In this document: positions 43,297 through 49,970 of the stretch, one piece after another
How positions within the stretch are numbered: position 1 is the first letter of the stretch
How the letters are laid out: each line of letters starts with the position of its first letter
Origin: Auanema rhodensis
Taxonomy: Eukaryota > Nematoda > Chromadorea > Rhabditida > Rhabditidae
Assembly (NCBI GenBank): GCA_964057225.1
Contig: OZ059899.1
Coordinates: forward strand, 19,848,501 to 19,912,500
Length of the DNA stretch: 64,000 nucleotides
Direction: 5' to 3'
Made by a program: the position numbers and the translations under genes
The notes under the pieces: model-generated
What the model saw: only the letters and a program-made list of their open reading frames with translations
Databases searched by the model: none
What the model was told of the DNA's origin: nothing

Positions 43297-43422
43297 CCTT
43301 TCTTTCTCGAGTCTTATGTTTACCCATTATGCTCTTTATCTACCGCTACATCTGGAATACTATCACACTCATCTTGTAGGCTTTATTGGTCTATAGGATC
43401 GACGTGAGAGCATAACGGAACG

Positions 43423-43435
43423 TGGAGGTTCCACC
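43423..43435 (+). other. Primer-binding site, probably tRNA-Gln
   Basis: TGGAGGTTCCACC starts immediately after the 5' LTR. TGG complements the tRNA CCA end, and the following bases complement an acceptor strand GGAACC with discriminator U. From recollection this matches the 3' end of animal cytosolic tRNA-Gln, whose 5' strand begins GGTTCCA. Complementarity appears to stop after 13 bases. GAGGT and ACCTC around it can also pair with each other. Confidence 0.65.
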
Positions 43436-44827
43436 TCGAACATTTTATCTTGATTTCTTGACTATTTTCTCTTATATGTCGTTATTTTCAATATTTCATT
43501 GAATCTGAATTTTCTTATATCTCTAAACCATCTACTCCATGTCTTAACACAATACGGTGGGGCCAACAACGTTTAAAAGGGAACAGATGCAAGGACCACT
43601 CCTTTTGGAGATGGATATTTTATATTTTTTGAAACTGAAGTTATATTTTCCCGTTTGTTCACAATTTTCTGTCTGTCTGAACCCAACAATTTTTATACCC
43701 TTGCTGTTAACATCGAATACTCTGTTACCCGAACTCGAAGCATTTTTGAGGACCCTAGGATGAATTAGTGAACAAATTCACCTAAGGATATTTTTATTGA
43801 GATTTATGCCCACACTTTCTCCTTTTAAGGATTGATTTTGGCTTCGAGGAAAGAATAGCCACGGTTATTTCTTTATTTTTGTGGATGAAACAATTTTGTG
43901 CACCAAATTGAGTTTATTTCATATTTTGCGATCCGGACTATTTTATTTTGCGTTACATTTCTGTTCAGACAACTTTTTGCCATTAACATCCAAAAATATT
44001 TTGATAACGCATTGAATTTACACGGGAAACCTCACCTAAATGGGAGGAATATTATGAAAAGTGAAATTTAAGATCGCTATAGTCCGAAAAATCCTGTACA
44101 ATTTTACGAACTGAATTATTATTAGTGATTGTCTATCAGGTCGTGTTGGCTTAAGCATATCAGTTTGGATTTTCTCCCCTTACTATATGTCACCTTCCTC
44201 ATACCGTTATTGTTGTTTTGAAGCATAAGACTCATTCCTAAACACCATAATTCTTTAAATATAGTTATTGTAATCTTTAGTCATCTATTCCTAGCCATAA
44301 TTTTAAAACTAGATTTCTGATCATGATGGGACTACGGTACTCATTCGTTTTCCAAATTGCTTCCTTAAAGAGTAATGCTATTACGAATGTACATTATGAA
44401 AACCGCTAAAATCCTTTGAACATTTACCAAAGTCCATTTTCGTGGCATTTTCGATCACTCGTGAGTCCAAAAAGATCAGAATCGTCAGAAAAAGAAAAAA
44501 AAATGGGAATAAGGACTAATGAGATTGCTCAGGCATCAATCAAGTGAGCACTGAACATTTTTGAACATATACAAACTGGTTGAATTATATACATTTAAGA
44601 ATATTAAATTGGGAAGCGAACAAAGTCCAAATTTTCATACGGTAGTAGGCGGATCTCTGTTGATGGCCACAACTTAGATTCATTCCTCAACGCCGTTATA
44701 CAAACCAGTTACTCACAGCTTTCTCACCCCTTTTCCAAAACTCCTTATCCATAACATTCATTAACGTCTCAAAATCCCCCACGTTACTAAACACTCAAGG
44801 TTTTTCCAAACCAAGAGCGCTACCAAA
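43436..44827 (+). other. Long 5' leader of the retrotransposon, no convincing gene
   Basis: About 1.4 kb of AT-rich sequence separates the primer-binding site from gag. The only notable frame is about 58 codons from an ATG at 43587, with no recognisable features. The region probably holds packaging and leader functions. An upstream exon donating a gag start codon cannot be excluded. Confidence 0.7.
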
Positions 44828-46582
44828 GTGGATAAGCGATTCCGATCAGCTGTACCTCTCAGTACACGAACTGATTTTGATCTGCGAGACTCAGCTCCAC
44901 TCCCCAGAAGCCGAGCTCGCGCGCAGAGCATCGCTATAATCGAAGACGAGCAGAAAGCCGAGCACAAAACCGACAAATTCTTTACTCCTCGTGCAGGCAC
45001 TTATTCACCTACTGAACGATTAAGCGACGAGGATTACGTACCACCAGGAGGAGAAGAAACATCCGTCATAGTGGAAGAACAAACACCAGTTACTGCTAAA
45101 AAGGTACGCTCCTCTAATTCAAATAAAAATAAGAAAAAAAAAAATAAAAACTCAAGCAATTCGGACGCATCTCTCTCTCTGTCCATCCCTGAACCAACAG
45201 TTTCACCTTCAGTGGCCACTACTAGTGCAGGCGGTTTACAAACTTTTAAAAACATAGTTTCTGATCTCTTCAATCGTTCACCAAAAGATCGAAACTTGAA
45301 CACCAGTCACACGAATAGATACTCGTCGGTTCCAAACATTAATTCATCTCCCATACAACCACCCGAACATACACATCTTGCTATTACTGATAACCAAACT
45401 TCAACCCCAATTTTACCAAATACAACAACAGGAAGTTCAAAAGCACCAAACCAACCCAGCCGCTCAGTACACACAACCCCTGTGTCTGAGAACTCATTAA
45501 CAACAGGCAGAGTGATAAAAATGCCATCTGCCCGTACAAGTAATATAGCAACTGAACCCTCTTTACCTGGGGCAGGGAAAACTACCATAGCGCAAGCCTT
45601 GTTATCACCCTACTGCCCAACTTATGATGGCAGTCGCAACTTTCGAGATTTCACGGCTAAATTCAACCTATTTGCCAACGCTGTAGGTCTGGTAATCCCG
45701 GAGAGATTAGCCCTCCTACCTTTGCTTCTTAAAAACGAAGCAGCGGAAGAAGCGTACAGGCAAGTACCTAAACAATTAAAAACCACCGGTTCATGGAATG
45801 ACCTGTTAAGAGCTTTAACATCTAAGCTGTGTCCTGAATATAATCAGGACCCCGCGCTGATCAATCTCCAAAATACAACCCAAGGAGATCTGACAATTGA
45901 CGCTTACGCTCAATCACTGAGAACGATTGCACTAAGCGCTTTTGCCACGGATGACCCTCACAAAGATCACATATTAAGATCAACTTTCCTCAGAGGACTG
46001 AAAAATACTCTGAAACCAGCTGTGATTCGAGCGAAGCCAAAATCCTTCACGGATGCGATTGAGGCTGCTCGCTGGGAAGAATCAATAATGAACCAGACAA
46101 CAGACACGCAGTCCATGCTAGTCAATGCTGTAAACAAAGCACTAGCTCCTTTCGCGCGCACAAACGAGAGACGAGATAACCGAAATTTCGATCGTAATTA
46201 TCCACGTGATAACCAAAACAATAAAAATTATCATAATTATCAAAATTATCAGAAAAATAAAAACTTTTCAAAATATAATAACAACCAAAATCGTAACGGC
46301 TCTTTTGCTACTTATCGCCGTAACAATAATTATGAACGAAATTCGGGACGATTTAATAACAACTGGCATTCAAACAATTTTAATCCTTCAAACAATAATA
46401 GAAGAGGAAGGACTAATGAACATAACGGACAAAGAAGAGTCCATTTTAACAATCAAAGAGATCAATCAAGAGGACGAGATAGAAGCACATCACGAATTAA
46501 CTCTGTGACCCTTTCACCGTTATCACTAACGGTTGTAATGGCAATCACAGTAGCAATTTTCCTGCCATGTGTAACTTTATAA
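44828..46582 (+). CDS. gag: Gag-like capsid polyprotein with Asn/Arg-rich tail (lacks ATG start; truncated by rearrangement)
   Basis: The product would form the capsid shell that packages element RNA in the cytoplasm. The frame has 584 codons. Residues 1-250 are Ser/Pro/Thr-rich and disordered, with a Lys/Asn run near residue 95. Residues about 251-418 resemble a retrotransposon Gag capsid domain, with an aromatic-rich segment (FRDFTAKFNLFANA) and a conserved-looking helical stretch ending near RWEESIM. Residues 440-545 are extremely Asn/Arg/Tyr-rich and basic, with no CCHC zinc knuckle, and probably bind RNA. The final residues are hydrophobic (VVMAITVAIFLPCV). The first codon shown is GTG in the context ACCAAAGTGG. 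The frame is open back to a TAA at 44762 with no ATG, and the first in-frame ATG is at 45521. In the second copy of this segment (47241 on) the same frame continues into the glycoprotein-like region, so the stop at 46580 is a product of the rearrangement. Confidence 0.85.
   Translation: MDKRFRSAVPLSTRTDFDLRDSAPLPRSRARAQSIAIIEDEQKAEHKTDKFFTPRAGTYSPTERLSDEDYVPPGGEETSVIVEEQTPVTAKKVRSSNSNKNKKKKNKNSSNSDASLSLSIPEPTVSPSVATTSAGGLQTFKNIVSDLFNRSPKDRNLNTSHTNRYSSVPNINSSPIQPPEHTHLAITDNQTSTPILPNTTTGSSKAPNQPSRSVHTTPVSENSLTTGRVIKMPSARTSNIATEPSLPGAGKTTIAQALLSPYCPTYDGSRNFRDFTAKFNLFANAVGLVIPERLALLPLLLKNEAAEEAYRQVPKQLKTTGSWNDLLRALTSKLCPEYNQDPALINLQNTTQGDLTIDAYAQSLRTIALSAFATDDPHKDHILRSTFLRGLKNTLKPAVIRAKPKSFTDAIEAARWEESIMNQTTDTQSMLVNAVNKALAPFARTNERRDNRNFDRNYPRDNQNNKNYHNYQNYQKNKNFSKYNNNQNRNGSFATYRRNNNYERNSGRFNNNWHSNNFNPSNNNRRGRTNEHNGQRRVHFNNQRDQSRGRDRSTSRINSVTLSPLSLTVVMAITVAIFLPCVTL
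46111..46577 (+). repeat. Internal duplication segment A, copy 1
   Basis: These 467 bp, the Asn-rich Gag tail plus hydrophobic segment, are repeated without visible difference at 47241-47707. Copy 1 is joined directly to segment C (46582 on), whereas copy 2 is followed by 1032 bp of unique sequence before C. The first copy of A-B-C has therefore lost B. Confidence 0.95.
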
Positions 46583-47242
46583 AATTTATGAGAAATCTTT
46601 AAGACATTTTCTCAAACAATATGATTTTCGTGATAAAGACGAAGCCATTTTACAATATGTTGCTCAAAGAGAATTAGCTTTAGCTACTAAAGCTGGAATA
46701 TCTTATTTAACATCCAGGCAACTTCTTCAACAAATATCAGATCGTTTGACCGTTATTGAATTTGATCGGTTAATTCGTACAAAAGAAGGCACTTATCGAG
46801 AGCGTGCTGAAACTATTGCTCTTGATTTAGCCAATACACCAGTTATAATTGAAGAAAAATTAACAGTTCCATCAAGACAAGAAATATTAAAAGCATTCGT
46901 AAAAATGCCACCAATAAGGAAACAATTATTAACTGATCAAGAAGAAAGAAACAGCAAATTTATAAAAGATACAATTGACCTTGTACATGAGCTAAAAACT
47001 CTCGTTACGCTTAGAAGAAATAAAACAGCAGCTGATATTGATGACATAAAATTTATAAACCTTCATCTTCACGAATGTTTGTACTTGATACTGATAAATT
47101 GTTCTATGACATCAAGAATAATTTTGGAATACCAATTGGACCACATCCCAAGCTCAAAGAGCCCAACAACATCTCTAAAGACTTATTATTGGAAATATTT
47201 TTACCACTACTAAACGATAATATTTTGCCTAATACATCTAGT
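46582..47242 (+). pseudogene. Fragment of the glycoprotein-like region (segment C, copy 1)
   Basis: These 661 bp duplicate 48740-49400 with one visible difference (AAAGAC versus AAGGAC, near 47180 and 49338). The fragment encodes part of the helical, Cys-poor middle of the envelope-like region. The longest frame, 46746-47213 (155 codons), has no natural start and ends at the same frame change as the downstream copy. It sits between the truncated gag and the second copy of segment A. The junction at 47241-47242 shares only GT (or AGT) with the flanking copies, consistent with template switching on microhomology during reverse transcription. No function is expected. Confidence 0.9.
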
Positions 47243-47707
47243 CCATGCTAGTCAATGCTGTAAACAAAGCACTAGCTCCTTTCGCGCGCACAAACGAGAG
47301 ACGAGATAACCGAAATTTCGATCGTAATTATCCACGTGATAACCAAAACAATAAAAATTATCATAATTATCAAAATTATCAGAAAAATAAAAACTTTTCA
47401 AAATATAATAACAACCAAAATCGTAACGGCTCTTTTGCTACTTATCGCCGTAACAATAATTATGAACGAAATTCGGGACGATTTAATAACAACTGGCATT
47501 CAAACAATTTTAATCCTTCAAACAATAATAGAAGAGGAAGGACTAATGAACATAACGGACAAAGAAGAGTCCATTTTAACAATCAAAGAGATCAATCAAG
47601 AGGACGAGATAGAAGCACATCACGAATTAACTCTGTGACCCTTTCACCGTTATCACTAACGGTTGTAATGGCAATCACAGTAGCAATTTTCCTGCCATGT
47701 GTAACTT
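47241..47707 (+). repeat. Internal duplication segment A, copy 2
   Basis: The exact-looking second copy of 46111-46577, displaced by 1130 bp. It is followed by the original downstream sequence. Confidence 0.95.
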
Positions 47708-49371
47708 CATATCAAATTTGCACAAAAGCAACTGGAGGAGCCTTATTAGTTCCACCAGTAGTAAAGAAATGTAAATTAACAGAAACAAATCATGTGCTAC
47801 GTACACAAATCCATCTATACACGCGAAACCACACGGCACACGAGTGGGACGCGTGGCGCTGCTCGAAGGAAGTACACAAGCTGTGTGTACGCGATTTGTT
47901 ATTCCTCCGCGACACAAACAGAACAATCGATAGGGTGCAGCCTATAGCGGCGCACGAGTGCAGGCAGGCGATTCGCGATCGCAAATGGAATAACATGGAG
48001 CTGGAGAGAATCGATAGTATAGCACAAGCAACCCCAGAGCCCTCCTATGATCCGGCGCGCGCGTTTAGCCGCGACGAGTGCGAGGAGCGGCCGCGTTTAG
48101 TACTAGAGCGCGGAGTCATGACCCGCATGCCCGATGATACAATATTATCCAATTTAATACTAAACACTGAAGGTTGTAGTGCTCATCATGGTAATTGCAA
48201 ATCAAATACATCAATAATTATATGGGATACCCAAACATCGGATTCCCGTTGTAATTATATCGATATGCATTACTACGATGCTATAATAAGCAAAGAAACC
48301 ATTCTGATTCCAAGTACACAATCAGCGCTTATCCTTTCGAGTAAAATAACACCAAAACCAATTGCATCCTGCTTTAGACAACCAGCATTCCATACAACAT
48401 CAGGAAATTATATAACATTCCCCAAATATCCTAATGATAACAATATCACACTCCTAATTGAACGAGAATTTAAGAAATTGCCGTTCAAAAGACCTAAACG
48501 CGCAACTTCTACAAAATGCTCATTCCCATTCGATCAGGATAGAATAAATGATGTTGAAGATTTTGAAACGTACACGCTTCGAATTTGCCCATATCCATTT
48601 TTAAGACCACTTATGAGTAATCCAGGAATTACACAAATTATTCCTCTAATTAAAGGAAGACGTATGGTAGACCCTACATATTCCTTGAAAGAATGGATAA
48701 TAGCCCATCGTGAAAATTTTGAAATTTTCTTTAAAATTCAAATTTATGAGAAATCTTTAAGACATTTTCTCAAACAATATGATTTTCGTGATAAAGACGA
48801 AGCCATTTTACAATATGTTGCTCAAAGAGAATTAGCTTTAGCTACTAAAGCTGGAATATCTTATTTAACATCCAGGCAACTTCTTCAACAAATATCAGAT
48901 CGTTTGACCGTTATTGAATTTGATCGGTTAATTCGTACAAAAGAAGGCACTTATCGAGAGCGTGCTGAAACTATTGCTCTTGATTTAGCCAATACACCAG
49001 TTATAATTGAAGAAAAATTAACAGTTCCATCAAGACAAGAAATATTAAAAGCATTCGTAAAAATGCCACCAATAAGGAAACAATTATTAACTGATCAAGA
49101 AGAAAGAAACAGCAAATTTATAAAAGATACAATTGACCTTGTACATGAGCTAAAAACTCTCGTTACGCTTAGAAGAAATAAAACAGCAGCTGATATTGAT
49201 GACATAAAATTTATAAACCTTCATCTTCACGAATGTTTGTACTTGATACTGATAAATTGTTCTATGACATCAAGAATAATTTTGGAATACCAATTGGACC
49301 ACATCCCAAGCTCAAAGAGCCCAACAACATCTCTAAGGACTTATTATTGGAAATATTTTTACCACTACTAA
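47245..49371 (+). CDS. Gag tail fused to an envelope-like glycoprotein, N-terminal part
   Basis: The frame has 708 codons and begins at an ATG that is internal to gag. Residues 1-130 repeat the Asn/Arg-rich Gag tail. Residues about 136-155 (47650-47709) form a hydrophobic stretch ending CVTS, which looks like a signal peptide. A Cys-rich region follows, with at least ten Cys between about 47719 and 48590, N-glycosylation sequons (NHT, NRT, NTS, NIT) and a basic furin-like site KRPKR at 48487-48501. After it comes a Cys-poor helical region of about 200 residues. The frame changes near 49230, where the -1 frame takes over (49203-49970), and the last roughly 45 codons look non-native. Base composition is uneven: about 47817-48125 is GC-rich in an AT-rich element. 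No specific glycoprotein family is recognised. Envelope function is inferred from topology, not homology. Confidence 0.65.
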   Translation: MLVNAVNKALAPFARTNERRDNRNFDRNYPRDNQNNKNYHNYQNYQKNKNFSKYNNNQNRNGSFATYRRNNNYERNSGRFNNNWHSNNFNPSNNNRRGRTNEHNGQRRVHFNNQRDQSRGRDRSTSRINSVTLSPLSLTVVMAITVAIFLPCVTSYQICTKATGGALLVPPVVKKCKLTETNHVLRTQIHLYTRNHTAHEWDAWRCSKEVHKLCVRDLLFLRDTNRTIDRVQPIAAHECRQAIRDRKWNNMELERIDSIAQATPEPSYDPARAFSRDECEERPRLVLERGVMTRMPDDTILSNLILNTEGCSAHHGNCKSNTSIIIWDTQTSDSRCNYIDMHYYDAIISKETILIPSTQSALILSSKITPKPIASCFRQPAFHTTSGNYITFPKYPNDNNITLLIEREFKKLPFKRPKRATSTKCSFPFDQDRINDVEDFETYTLRICPYPFLRPLMSNPGITQIIPLIKGRRMVDPTYSLKEWIIAHRENFEIFFKIQIYEKSLRHFLKQYDFRDKDEAILQYVAQRELALATKAGISYLTSRQLLQQISDRLTVIEFDRLIRTKEGTYRERAETIALDLANTPVIIEEKLTVPSRQEILKAFVKMPPIRKQLLTDQEERNSKFIKDTIDLVHELKTLVTLRRNKTAADIDDIKFINLHLHECLYLILINCSMTSRIILEYQLDHIPSSKSPTTSLRTYYWKYFYHY
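47650..47709 (+). other. Signal-peptide-like hydrophobic segment between Gag tail and ectodomain
   Basis: About 20 residues are dominated by Leu, Val, Ile and Ala and end in CVTS, a plausible signal-peptidase context. A strongly basic tail precedes it and a Cys- and sequon-rich region follows. This placement inside a polyprotein resembles internal signal peptides of viral polyproteins. It could instead be a signal anchor. Confidence 0.6.
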
Positions 49372-49400
49372 ACGATAATATTTTGCCTAATACATCTAGT
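48740..49400 (+). repeat. Internal duplication segment C, copy 2 (in native context)
   Basis: It matches 46582-47242 at a displacement of 2158 bp with one visible difference. The frame change near 49230 is present in both copies, so it predates the duplication. Confidence 0.93.
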
Positions 49401-49970
49401 AGAATATCATCAGAACAGTTAAAAAGATTAATGACAGAGAAAATCCAACTTAAATCGTTGCAAACCACGACGCGTGCGCCAAGCAACGCGGCAGGCGGCG
49501 CGGCCGAGATGGCAGCCCTCCCTATAATCGATCGTGAGGCGCTCATCACAACAGATCCCGCAATACTGCCGCAAACATCTACAAGCCCTCGGGCAGCCGC
49601 AACAACTACCGCGCGCGCGCCTTCATCGATGGCCCAGCCCGAAACAACGGCGCGCCATACAACCGCAACGACAACCGCGCGCGCAACAATATCGAACCGC
49701 GCGCCGCCAACTACTATACTCTACGCTGTTCATCAAGATCAACAAATTCCAATAATGGAAGAAACAACATATACACCAATATCCTTGATTCGTAAACATA
49801 GAGCATCATCAACGCCTACAGCCACCGATATAGAGTCTGTACAGGCTAATGCTCAATACATTGCCACAAAAATTGACTCCGAACAACAGTTTCGCCAAAA
49901 CATAACAAGCAGAATTGCACAAGATCATTTGCAATATGCTACAACTATGATTCAAGAAGAACTGCAGTAA
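49203..49970 (+). CDS. Envelope-like region continued in the -1 frame: Thr/Ala/Pro-rich stalk
   Basis: This frame opens after a TGA at 49200 and picks up where the preceding frame degenerates, near 49230. After about 75 residues it has a low-complexity Thr/Ala/Arg/Pro stretch (about 49465-49715, with repeated TTTARA-like motifs) that resembles a mucin-type stalk. A helical, charged segment rich in Gln follows. The stretch is GC-rich compared with its surroundings. It ends at a TAA (49968-49970), and the same frame continues open on the other side into the next region, so this looks like a nonsense change. No canonical slippery heptamer is in the correct register at the overlap. The frame change may be an old mutation, an assembly indel or an unrecognised recoding site. 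Confidence 0.6.
   Translation, partial: HKIYKPSSSRMFVLDTDKLFYDIKNNFGIPIGPHPKLKEPNNISKDLLLEIFLPLLNDNILPNTSSRISSEQLKRLMTEKIQLKSLQTTTRAPSNAAGGAAEMAALPIIDREALITTDPAILPQTSTSPRAAATTTARAPSSMAQPETTARHTTATTTARATISNRAPPTTILYAVHQDQQIPIMEETTYTPISLIRKHRASSTPTATDIESVQANAQYIATKIDSEQQFRQNITSRIAQDHLQYATTMIQEELQ

Larger units (their letters stand above)
43086..43422 (+). repeat. 5' LTR (337 bp)
   Basis: It begins CGTTCC and ends GGAACG, a perfect 6-bp terminal inverted repeat, rather than the usual TG...CA. By eye it is identical to 55334-55670. It contains a TATA-like TATATAA and an AATAAA, as expected for U3/R/U5 organisation. Confidence 0.95.

Noticed and set aside
43557..43763. 68-codon open frame in the retrotransposon leader
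   Set aside because: It starts with GTG (first ATG at 43587), is hydrophobic and low-complexity, and has no recognisable domain. It is within chance expectation for AT-rich sequence.
46206..46508. 100-codon Ile/Thr-rich frame overlapping the gag tail (also at 47336-47638)
   Set aside because: It is an alternative-frame shadow of the Asn/Lys codon-rich Gag tail.
47708..48739. Segment B as a spliced intron whose loss created the first A-C junction
   Set aside because: The retained GTAACTT lies inside segment A rather than at the removed end, and no AG acceptor borders the C junction. Template switching fits better.
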